Source of the DNA: JAWPMT01 sp965242775 | GTDB taxonomy: Bacteria; Bacteroidota; Bacteroidia; Cytophagales; Cyclobacteriaceae | Length of the DNA: 64,000 bases | Assembly (NCBI GenBank): GCA_965242775.1 | Contig: CBDETI010000024.1 | Coordinates: 310,001 to 374,000 of the forward strand | Direction of reading: 5' to 3' | In this document: positions 53,153 through 60,990 of the stretch, piece by piece | Layout of the letters: every line of letters starts with the position of its first letter | Numbering within the stretch: the first letter of the stretch is position 1 | The notes under the pieces: generated by a model | The model's input: only the letters and a program-made list of their open reading frames with translations | Databases searched by the model: none | Told to the model about the DNA's origin: nothing | Translations under genes and position numbers: made by a program

Positions 53153-53653
53153 ATGAACAGAGAAAAAAGCCCCTATTTTCAGGATCACATGCTTGAGAAC
53201 GTCTGTTTTGGCTGTGGAATCCATAACGATGAAGGCCTCCAAATAAAAAGTGAATGGCTGGGAGATATCGCGGTTTGCGATTGGATGCCGGAGGAAAAAT
53301 ATCATGGTTGGTCAAACCTGCTCAATGGTGGCATCATAGCTACCTTGGTGGATTGCCATTGTATGGGAACAGCCATGGCTGCCGCTTACCGGGCAGAGAA
53401 CCGTTCGTTGCTTTCCATGCCGGAGTACAGATATGCCACCGGAACCTTAAACGTGAAATACCTAAAACCCACGTCCAACCTGCATCCGGTAAGATTGGAG
53501 GCCAAAATCGTGGAGGAAAAAGGCAGAAAAACCACACTTACTTGTGAAGTCTTTTCACAAGGTGTCAAAACGGCCGAAGCGGACGTGGTAGCTATCCGGG
53601 TTTTCGACAGCAGTCAAGACCAAGCCGAAGCAGGCAATCCATTTAAATCATGA
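53153..53653 (+). CDS. PaaI-like hotdog thioesterase
   Basis: A 166-residue hotdog-fold acyl-CoA thioesterase. Typical features are the N-terminal CFGCG, the central helix LNGGIIATLVDCHCMGTAMAA and the strand LNVKYLKPT. Substrates are probably small acyl-CoAs. Its stop is 3 bp ahead of lgt, which suggests co-transcription without an evident metabolic link. Confidence 0.9.
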   Translation: MNREKSPYFQDHMLENVCFGCGIHNDEGLQIKSEWLGDIAVCDWMPEEKYHGWSNLLNGGIIATLVDCHCMGTAMAAAYRAENRSLLSMPEYRYATGTLNVKYLKPTSNLHPVRLEAKIVEEKGRKTTLTCEVFSQGVKTAEADVVAIRVFDSSQDQAEAGNPFKS

Positions 53654-53656
53654 GAC

Positions 53657-54439
53657 ATGCATCCTGAATTATTCCAAATCGGGTCAGTAACCATCCATAC
53701 CTACGGGTTTATGATCATGATAGGGGCGCTGCTGGGGTACTTATACATGCGAAGCAGCGTGCAAAAAGAAATGGGCATCGATGGCGACAAGGTCCAGACC
53801 CTGGCAATACTGATTATTCTTGGGGCCTTCATAGGAGGAAAGGTGTTCTTCTACTTTGAGAAACCTTCCTACTATTTTCACCCTCCGTCCAATATGCTCA
53901 AAAATTTTAGGACAGGATTTGTTTTCTACGGATCATTACTAACAGCCTTTCCGCTAGCGATTTGGTACTTCAGAAGAGAAAAGTGGCCATTGTGGCCTAT
54001 GCTTGACCGATTGGCTATCACAGCAACCATCATACATGGTTTTGGGAGAATGGGCTGCTTTTTTGCCGGTTGTTGCTATGGTCAGCCCACACAAGCTGCT
54101 TGGGGCATTACTTTTTCCGACAGCCATTCTCAGGCAAAACCCCTTCATGAACCCCTGCATCCCACACAATTGTATTCAGTGTTTTTGATAAGCTCTATAT
54201 TCGTGGTTTTGTGGATGTTTAAGCGCCACAAACGCTTTGAAGGGCAGCTTTTTTTTATTTACCTCATGCTATACGCAGCTGGCAGAGCGATCATCGAAGT
54301 TTTTCGTGGTGACCTCCGAAGGGGATTCATTGTGGACGACTGGTTGTCGCACTCCCAGTTCATCAGCCTGTTGATTATTGCTGGTGCAGGTTGGATGTAT
54401 CAACGGTTTTCAAGAAAATCGACCTTTAAGAAGGGTTGA
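53657..54439 (+). CDS. lgt: Prolipoprotein diacylglyceryl transferase
   Basis: Essential inner-membrane enzyme transferring diacylglycerol to the lipobox Cys of prolipoproteins. 260 residues, about seven membrane segments. The signature HGFGRMGCFFAGCCYG with the essential Arg is at about 128-143; other family parts are YGFMIMIGALLGY, GSLLTAFPLA and the C-terminal GRAIIEVFRGD. It supports the many lipoproteins in this window. Confidence 0.95.
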   Translation: MHPELFQIGSVTIHTYGFMIMIGALLGYLYMRSSVQKEMGIDGDKVQTLAILIILGAFIGGKVFFYFEKPSYYFHPPSNMLKNFRTGFVFYGSLLTAFPLAIWYFRREKWPLWPMLDRLAITATIIHGFGRMGCFFAGCCYGQPTQAAWGITFSDSHSQAKPLHEPLHPTQLYSVFLISSIFVVLWMFKRHKRFEGQLFFIYLMLYAAGRAIIEVFRGDLRRGFIVDDWLSHSQFISLLIIAGAGWMYQRFSRKSTFKKG

Positions 54440-55313
54440 TCCGGACTTTCAGCGCTTTCGGCAAAATATTGATCTCGAAGGGCGGCTTGCCCAGGTATTC
54501 CCCATCAATATGAGCTTCGAGTAGGGCATTTTCACCAATCGTAATTGCCCGAGCCCTTAATTCATTGATTTCAGGTAAGGCCAGGTGGGTGCCATTGCTC
54601 AACTTGCCAATATTCAAAAACCGTTTCCATGCAGACAGGCCACCAACAGTGCAAATGTCTAAAAATCCATCATCGATCCTGGCATTTGGTGTGAGCTTGA
54701 AACCTCCGCCGAAGGTAGTGCCGTTGCCAATGGTCATCAGGATCAGCCGGTTGTTCATCGGCAGACCATCAACTGCCACTTCAAAATCGCGTTCGCGATA
54801 GCTGGCTAGTATTCGCAACACGTGATAATAATACGCCGCGTGACCTTTGAGCCAGGTTTTTCTGTGCAACATTTCGTATACGATCTGACCGTCGAAACCC
54901 ACGCCTACACCATTTACAAATTTCCTATCGTTGCAAATCCCTACATCCACCTCAATTATTCGGCCTTTTAGAGCGGTTTCGACTTGCTGAGGAAAGGATT
55001 TTCCGATCGCAATATTCTTGATATAGTCATTGCCGGTGCCTGCGGGAATTACCGAGAGCACCAACTCCGAGGAACTCATGCCGTTGATGGCTTGGTGGAT
55101 GGTACCGTCGCCGCCGATAACAATCAGGTCCGAAAAAGCGCTCTGGGCTGATTCCTCAACGATCTTTTTTGCGTCCCGGCCTGGTTGCGTGAGCTGTTTT
55201 TCAACTACAATGCCCTCATCCGAAAATCGGTTGGCCACTCGCTCAGCTATTTTTCCTCCTTTTCCACCGCCGGAAACAGGATTAGCGACAATCAGACATT
55301 TTCGGTCACTCAA
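54426..55313 (-). CDS. YegS/DagK-like lipid kinase
   Basis: A 295-residue diacylglycerol-kinase-fold enzyme. Nucleotide-binding motifs: ANPVSGGGKGG near the N-terminus, VIGGDGTIHQAINGM at about 65-79 and PAGTGNDYIKNI at about 90-101. The C-terminal domain holds GNGTTFGGGFKLTPNA and IDGEYLG. It may phosphorylate diacylglycerol or another membrane lipid. Overlaps the end of lgt by 14 bp in convergent orientation. Confidence 0.92.
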   Translation of the reverse strand: MSDRKCLIVANPVSGGGKGGKIAERVANRFSDEGIVVEKQLTQPGRDAKKIVEESAQSAFSDLIVIGGDGTIHQAINGMSSSELVLSVIPAGTGNDYIKNIAIGKSFPQQVETALKGRIIEVDVGICNDRKFVNGVGVGFDGQIVYEMLHRKTWLKGHAAYYYHVLRILASYRERDFEVAVDGLPMNNRLILMTIGNGTTFGGGFKLTPNARIDDGFLDICTVGGLSAWKRFLNIGKLSNGTHLALPEINELRARAITIGENALLEAHIDGEYLGKPPFEINILPKALKVRINPS

Positions 55314-55322
55314 GATCCGACT

Positions 55323-57476
55323 TTATAGATTTTCAAGAATGAAATTAGTCATCATTTGATAAAGGTGCTTTCGAGCATTGCCCCCACGCAGCCCATGGGC
55401 CAGATCCGGATAATAAAAGGTAGAAAATTGCTTATTTTCCTGGATTAGCTTGTCTTGAAGCGCAACAGAATTGGCAAAGTGCACATTATCGTCACCCGTA
55501 CCATGCACCAGCAGAAAATTCCCTTTTAGCTTCGATACATGAGATAATGGGCTATTGTCATCGTAGCCACCGGGGTTGTCCTGAGGTCGCCGAAGATATC
55601 TTTCGGTGTAAATGGTATCATAAAATCTCCAGGACGTTACGGGTGCCACTGCGATCGCTGATTTGAAGTAGTCAGCTCCGCGGAACAAGGTAAGGGAGGA
55701 AATGTATCCACCATAGCTCCAACCCCAGATCCCTATTCGGGTGGCATCTACGAATGGCAGACTACCGAGGTATTTTGCAGTTTCGATATGATCTTCCGAT
55801 TCGTATTTACCTAATTCTTGGTAAGTGAGCTTCTTGAATTTTTCGCCGCGACCGCCGGTTCCTCTTGGGTCCACTACGGCAACGATGTAACCTTTCTGAG
55901 TAAGCAATTGATGCCAGACAAAATGACCCCCTCCCCAGGCATTGGTCACATTTTGTGATCCGGGACCGCTGTATTGGTAGAGGAGTACCGGATATTTTTT
56001 TGTTTCGCTAAAGTCTGCCGGCTTTAGAAAAAAGCCATTCAAGACAGTCCCATCGGGAAGCTCGAATGTGAAGAATTCCTTCTTTTGAAATCCGTATTGA
56101 GAAGCTGTATTTTCCAGTGGTTCATTAGAGGCCAGGTTTTTTGTAAGCTGATTCTTGCTAGTGTGAAAGAGGTTTACTGACAATGCCTTGTCTGCGCTGG
56201 AAGCATAATCCATGAAATACTTGGTATCAGGACTCATATTGATCGTATGTGAGCCTGGTTGCTGAGACAGTCTTTTTTCACCTTTACCATCCAAACGGAT
56301 CTGGTACAAATGCCTTTCCATGGGAGAATCCTTTGTCGATCGATAATAAAGAAGCCCCTTCTTTTGGTTGAGACCCACCATGGCTCCGGCTTCCCAGTCA
56401 CCTTTTGTAATTTGATTGATGAGCTTTCCGGTGAGATCATATAGGTAGAAGTGTTTATAGCCATCTTTCTCTGAGCTCATCAAGAACTGATTTCCATTGT
56501 CCAGGTAAGTGAGGTCATCGCAAAAGGTGAAGTCGATATAAGTTTCGGATTTTTCTGAAAGTACCACTTGCGAATTTCCGGTTGATGCCTCAACGTGCAA
56601 CAAATCCAGTTGATTCTGCCAACGATTCAAGCGCTGAATGGACAACAGCGAGGGGTCCTGGGTCCATCGGATTCGGGGGATGTAAATGTCTTTTTCCGTT
56701 CCAATATCGACCTTTGATTTAGATTGATCATCCAGGTGATAAATCCAGATCTCGACCTCTGAGTTGGCTTCTCCCGCCTTTGGATATTTGTATCGATAAT
56801 CATTAGGGTAGAGCGCTCCCTTCTTCCATTCCTGCATGTTGTATTCCGGAACATCCGATTCGTCAAATCGATAATATGCCAGATGTTTTCCATCAGGAGA
56901 CCACTCAAAGGCTTTTGTCAGGTACAGTTCTTCTTCATAAACCCAATCGGTGCTGCCGTTGATGATACTGTTGAATTGGCCATCGCTGGTTACACGCACT
57001 AAACTACCGGCCAGGTCGGTGATGTACAGGTTATTTTTTTGCACAAACGCCACTTGATTATTGACTGGGGAAAAAGTGGCATAGGAAGCACGCTCTTCTG
57101 AAACTTTTCCCAGCAATTTGCCTTCGGAAAGGTCATAGGCGTAGTAAAAGCCAGTAAATGACCGGCGATAAATGGATTCACGGTCGGTCAGCAGCAAAAT
57201 CTTCTTTTCATCCGAGGAGAAAAAGTAATCGTCGATATTCAATCCCAGCGAAGTACCATCCACCAAAACGGCTACCTCGTCTCCTGAGGTGATGTCGTAC
57301 TTTTTGACTTTGTTATCATCTAAGGCGGAATAGAACCCACCATCTTTCATCCAATTGACGCCTCGGACGCTTTGCGGGCTAAAGGTGCCATTGACAATCT
57401 CGTTGACGGTGATCTCTTTTTGACCAAATGCCTGAAAGACTAGAAAGCTGGCCAATATCCATGTAATTCTCTTCAT
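55323..57476 (-). CDS. S9-family peptidase, dipeptidyl-peptidase IV type
   Basis: About 717 residues from the ATG at 57474-57476 (MKRITWILASF), with a signal peptide ending AFGQ. The N-terminal eight-bladed propeller (DPPIV_N) covers about 100-460 and includes the substrate-binding EEELYLTKAFEWSP region. The C-terminal hydrolase domain has the catalytic Ser in GIWGWSYGGY, Asp in HGTGDDNVHF and His in LAHGLRGG. It removes X-Pro dipeptides in the periplasm. Starts 13 bp after the PLP dehydratase gene. Confidence 0.94.
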   Translation of the reverse strand: MKRITWILASFLVFQAFGQKEITVNEIVNGTFSPQSVRGVNWMKDGGFYSALDDNKVKKYDITSGDEVAVLVDGTSLGLNIDDYFFSSDEKKILLLTDRESIYRRSFTGFYYAYDLSEGKLLGKVSEERASYATFSPVNNQVAFVQKNNLYITDLAGSLVRVTSDGQFNSIINGSTDWVYEEELYLTKAFEWSPDGKHLAYYRFDESDVPEYNMQEWKKGALYPNDYRYKYPKAGEANSEVEIWIYHLDDQSKSKVDIGTEKDIYIPRIRWTQDPSLLSIQRLNRWQNQLDLLHVEASTGNSQVVLSEKSETYIDFTFCDDLTYLDNGNQFLMSSEKDGYKHFYLYDLTGKLINQITKGDWEAGAMVGLNQKKGLLYYRSTKDSPMERHLYQIRLDGKGEKRLSQQPGSHTINMSPDTKYFMDYASSADKALSVNLFHTSKNQLTKNLASNEPLENTASQYGFQKKEFFTFELPDGTVLNGFFLKPADFSETKKYPVLLYQYSGPGSQNVTNAWGGGHFVWHQLLTQKGYIVAVVDPRGTGGRGEKFKKLTYQELGKYESEDHIETAKYLGSLPFVDATRIGIWGWSYGGYISSLTLFRGADYFKSAIAVAPVTSWRFYDTIYTERYLRRPQDNPGGYDDNSPLSHVSKLKGNFLLVHGTGDDNVHFANSVALQDKLIQENKQFSTFYYPDLAHGLRGGNARKHLYQMMTNFILENL

Positions 57477-57489
57477 TGTTAGGTTAAGT

Positions 57490-58440
57490 TTAAAATGGCA
57501 GGTGACCCAGGTCCACATTTCCGCCGGTTAATATTATGCCAATTTTCTTACCTGAGAAAGTAGATTTATTTCGAAGGACAGCAGCCAGCGGTACCGCAGC
57601 CGAAGGCTCAACTACTATTTTCATTCTTTCCCAAAGCAATCTCATGGCGTCGATGATTTCTTTTTCGGTGACAGTGAGTATGTCATGGACATGTTCTTTG
57701 ATGATTGCAAAGTTCAATTGGCCCAGAGAAGTCTTCAGACCATCAGCAACGGTTGGTCGGCCGGTAGCCGGCACCACACTACCTTTTTCAAAAGATTGGT
57801 AGGCGTCATTTACTTGTTCGGGTTCGGCCAGCACCACCTGAGTAGAGGGTGTCAGATAGGCGACAGAGAGGGCTGTTCCGGCTGCAAGACCGCCCCCTCC
57901 TACAGGAGTGAGTATGATCTCCAGATCGTGTTTTTCTTCGATCAATTCCTTTGCCGCGGTTGCCTGACCAGCAATTATCCTGGCATCATCAAATGGATGA
58001 ATAAAGGTGGCGCCTGTACGGTTGATAACCTCGTCGCAGGTAGCTACCCGTGATTGTTCGTTGGGCTCACAAAAGATGATCTCCGCACCATAGCCTTTTA
58101 CTGCCTTTTTCTTCACTTCGGGGGCATCTGACGGCATGACTATAAAAGCCTTTGAATCAGCGAGTTGAGCGGCTAGTGCTACCGCCTGCGCGTGATTTCC
58201 GGAGGAATGCGTAGCAAAACCTTTTCCTCTTTCCTCAGGGCGGATGGAGAAAATGGCGTTGGCTGCCCCTCTCATTTTAAAAGCACCGACTCTTTGGAAG
58301 TTTTCACATTTAAAGGAAATATCGCAGCCAGCGAGGTTGTTGATTGCGCCAGAGTGCAAAATAGGTGTACGATTTATGTACTTTTCGATGCGCTGATGCG
58401 CCTGTTTTATGTCACTGATCGACGGTTTTTCTGCTATCAT
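57490..58440 (-). CDS. Serine/threonine dehydratase or serine racemase-like PLP enzyme
   Basis: A 316-residue fold-type II PLP enzyme without a regulatory ACT domain. The Schiff-base Lys is K55 in AFKMRGA, the substrate loop SSGNHAQ is at 79-85, and the phosphate-binding loop is PVGGGGLAAG. This size fits catabolic threonine dehydratase, serine racemase or threo-3-hydroxyaspartate dehydratase; sequence alone does not decide. Confidence 0.92.
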   Translation of the reverse strand: MIAEKPSISDIKQAHQRIEKYINRTPILHSGAINNLAGCDISFKCENFQRVGAFKMRGAANAIFSIRPEERGKGFATHSSGNHAQAVALAAQLADSKAFIVMPSDAPEVKKKAVKGYGAEIIFCEPNEQSRVATCDEVINRTGATFIHPFDDARIIAGQATAAKELIEEKHDLEIILTPVGGGGLAAGTALSVAYLTPSTQVVLAEPEQVNDAYQSFEKGSVVPATGRPTVADGLKTSLGQLNFAIIKEHVHDILTVTEKEIIDAMRLLWERMKIVVEPSAAVPLAAVLRNKSTFSGKKIGIILTGGNVDLGHLPF

Positions 58441-58533
58441 TTGCTATACTTGTAGTAGACCTTAATTCACCTTCTGAACTAATTGGGCCTTGTCCCTTTG
58501 TAAAATTAGTAACTAACCAATCTCCATAAGTAA

Positions 58534-58938
58534 ATGATTCGTTCTCTTCAAAAAGTTGCCCTTGTGGCAGTCCTATTCCTTTTTAGTACCGTTGCCTTTG
58601 GTCAGGATCAGCATGATGCTGGCAACAGCTTTTCCACTTGGTTTGGAATCCTGGAATTACCCTTTCTGTTCCTTTGTATGTACTTTGCTTTACGTACTTC
58701 GGGTGCTCTACGTGGAGGGATTTTCGGCAAGGGTATGGCGATGATGGCCTGGGGCTTTATCGTAATGGCTGTAGGTCACATGCACATGCAGATAGACCAC
58801 TTCTTTGGCCTGAATATTTTTAATGAAGTATTTGGCGCCACTTTTGGACAGATAATTTGGTTTGTAGCATTGGTGGTAACCTGGACGCTTTCCGGCCTTG
58901 GGTTTTACTACATATTTAAAGCGGCCAGAGTAGCTTAA
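58534..58938 (+). CDS. Small membrane protein upstream of the phosphatase/SiaC pair
   Basis: A 134-residue protein with a signal peptide (to about VAFGQ) and three further hydrophobic helices. The short His/Met-rich stretch HMHMQIDHFFG (about 77-87) lies at a helix end and could bind metal. No family recognised. It is 8 bp ahead of the PP2C gene, so a functional link such as an input to the phosphatase is plausible. Confidence 0.75.
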   Translation: MIRSLQKVALVAVLFLFSTVAFGQDQHDAGNSFSTWFGILELPFLFLCMYFALRTSGALRGGIFGKGMAMMAWGFIVMAVGHMHMQIDHFFGLNIFNEVFGATFGQIIWFVALVVTWTLSGLGFYYIFKAARVA

Positions 58939-58946
58939 AATACTTT

Positions 58947-60599
58947 ATGCTCGACTTCCTTCGGAGAAAAGAAGCCTCCAAAAAGCAGGAAATAAAGCAT
59001 AGTCTCAATGACTTGCTGACATTCATGGTGGAGAAAGTCTCTGATGATAAAGAGTACTCGATCCTCTCGTCGAAAGTCAGCAAGTTTGTTAGCATGTCTG
59101 CGGATAAGCAACTGAAGGCTTTACCAGAGACGTACCTGCTCATCGAACAGTATATTACCGAACTCAACTCGGCGACCATCCGGTCCAGGGATGACTTACG
59201 CCAGCAATTGCAGGCGCAATTTGAGTTTGTCAAGGAAATTGATTCCCTCAGGATCATTTTTCTAGAGAGAGATCAGCAGCCGATTGCGTTGGCGAGGGTA
59301 TTTATTCTCTCCGTGCTAGAAAAAGCCTATAACCTCCTGGGGTCAGCTGGAGACAAAATGCTCATATCCTTGCAGCAGTGGATTGAAACGGTTCCGGACC
59401 ATGCCTACACACCAATTCCATTCAAGTTGCAGGATGAACTGCCTGCTAACCCCGCGGATTGGTACAAATTGCTATTCGATATTTCTCATACCCTTTTCAC
59501 TAATCTGGAACTGAAATTCAGCGAGAATTTCACGCGGAAGATCTATGAAAAATCTTATGAAGAAATAGCGACTCACTACAAGAGTCTGGAAGATTTTCCG
59601 CTCATGATCGAGTTGCTCCCCAGAAAGATTCTTGATAGCACCCAGGTTGACATTCTCTCCAAAAAGAACAAGGAGAATATGCTTACCGGTAGGGTGGAGA
59701 CACTCACCGAGCTTAACCAAAAAATAACGAGACAGGCGGAGGAACTACAAAAGGCCAACGATATCATCTCGGAGAAAAACAGAGAGATTACTGAAAGCAT
59801 TGACTATGCCAAGCGAATTCAGTTTTCGATGATGCCGGAAGCGAGTGCTTTCAGGAAAATATTCAAGGAGTCATTCATATTCTTTAAACCTCGAGATATT
59901 GTCAGTGGTGATTTTTTCTGGTTCAAAAAGCTGGATTATAAGGATCCGAAATATGTAATAGCTGCGGTTGATTGTACAGGTCACGGGGTGCCAGGGGCAT
60001 TTATGAGCATGCTGGGTATCGAACATCTGGAGCGGATCGTTGGCATGCGCCAAATTCTGGACCCCAGCAAAATAGCCCTTCGCTTACATGGAGCGATAGT
60101 GAAGACGCTGGACAATGACAAGCACGATGTACAAGATGGCATGGACCTGGCCATCTGTTCCGTCAATCAAAGGACAAAAACCCTGGAATTTGCCGGGGCA
60201 AAGAATTCGCTTGTTTTTTTTCAGCGAGGAAACATGAAAATATTCAAAGGCGACCGGGTTTCGATCGGGGAGGTACATGAGGAAAAAGATACATTCTTCA
60301 GCCGCCAGATCGTTAAGATCACGGAACCTACTACATGCTATATTTTTTCCGACGGTTATGAAGATCAAATCGGCGGCAAATTTAATCGCAAGTACAAACG
60401 CATGAGGTTTATGAAACTTCTTGAGAAGATTCATCATTTGCCCATGCGTGAGCAAAAAGAGATATTGGACCGAGAGTTATATCACTGGATGAATCCTGAA
60501 AAAGAGGTGAACTTTCCTCAGGTGGATGACATTTTGGTGATGGGATTTGTTATAGATTTTGACAAAGATGGACAAAGACAAAAACCGAGTGATAATTGA
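58947..60599 (+). CDS. SpoIIE/PP2C-type serine phosphatase
   Basis: A 550-residue soluble protein. The N-terminal half (1-250) is helical, and a coiled-coil linker (about 245-285) leads to the PP2C domain (290-545). Metal-binding motifs: DIVSGDFFWF, AAVDCTGHGVPGAFMSML, MDLAICSVN, IFSDGYEDQIGG and VDDILVMGFVID. It is followed by a SiaC-like gene that starts inside its 3' end, so it most likely dephosphorylates that protein, in parallel with SiaA of Pseudomonas. Confidence 0.93.
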   Translation: MLDFLRRKEASKKQEIKHSLNDLLTFMVEKVSDDKEYSILSSKVSKFVSMSADKQLKALPETYLLIEQYITELNSATIRSRDDLRQQLQAQFEFVKEIDSLRIIFLERDQQPIALARVFILSVLEKAYNLLGSAGDKMLISLQQWIETVPDHAYTPIPFKLQDELPANPADWYKLLFDISHTLFTNLELKFSENFTRKIYEKSYEEIATHYKSLEDFPLMIELLPRKILDSTQVDILSKKNKENMLTGRVETLTELNQKITRQAEELQKANDIISEKNREITESIDYAKRIQFSMMPEASAFRKIFKESFIFFKPRDIVSGDFFWFKKLDYKDPKYVIAAVDCTGHGVPGAFMSMLGIEHLERIVGMRQILDPSKIALRLHGAIVKTLDNDKHDVQDGMDLAICSVNQRTKTLEFAGAKNSLVFFQRGNMKIFKGDRVSIGEVHEEKDTFFSRQIVKITEPTTCYIFSDGYEDQIGGKFNRKYKRMRFMKLLEKIHHLPMREQKEILDRELYHWMNPEKEVNFPQVDDILVMGFVIDFDKDGQRQKPSDN

Positions 60600-60990
60600 T
60601 CCTACGAGCGTCACGCCGTATGTGGTGATTGACCCGGAGGAGCATCTATTTGAGATCAAGGGCCGGTCGAGTCCCGAGGTTTCAATTAACTTTTACACTC
60701 CGATTTATGAGTACCTGGAAGGCTATCAGGTTTCTGATTCGGCTGGTGATTTCACGGCAAATTTTGCTTTGGAATACTTTAATACCAGCTCAACCAAATG
60801 TTTGCTGGGCGTGCTGAAACGGTTAGCTAGCATTCAGAAAAAAGGCAAAAAAGTGGTTGTCAATTGGTACTATGAAGAAGACGATGAGGATGTCCTTGAA
60901 ATTGGCGAGGATTTGTCTTATTTCGTTGATCTTGAATTTAATTTTCTTCCGCTCGAAGGGGACGAAGAAGACGAGGATTTCTACTTTTAA
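60568..60990 (+). CDS. SiaC-like regulatory phosphoprotein (DUF1987)
   Basis: About 140 residues from the ATG at 60568; an ATG at 60559 is also possible. Family features: YVVIDPEEHLFEIKGRSSPEVS near the start, FYTPIYEYLEGY, and LEYFNTSSTKCLL (about 69-80), where the conserved Thr/Ser run holds the predicted phosphorylation site. The C-terminus is very acidic. It overlaps the PP2C gene by 32 bases. In Pseudomonas SiaC is phosphorylated by SiaB and dephosphorylated by SiaA; a SiaB-like kinase is not evident nearby. Confidence 0.88.
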   Translation: MDKDKNRVIIDPTSVTPYVVIDPEEHLFEIKGRSSPEVSINFYTPIYEYLEGYQVSDSAGDFTANFALEYFNTSSTKCLLGVLKRLASIQKKGKKVVVNWYYEEDDEDVLEIGEDLSYFVDLEFNFLPLEGDEEDEDFYF

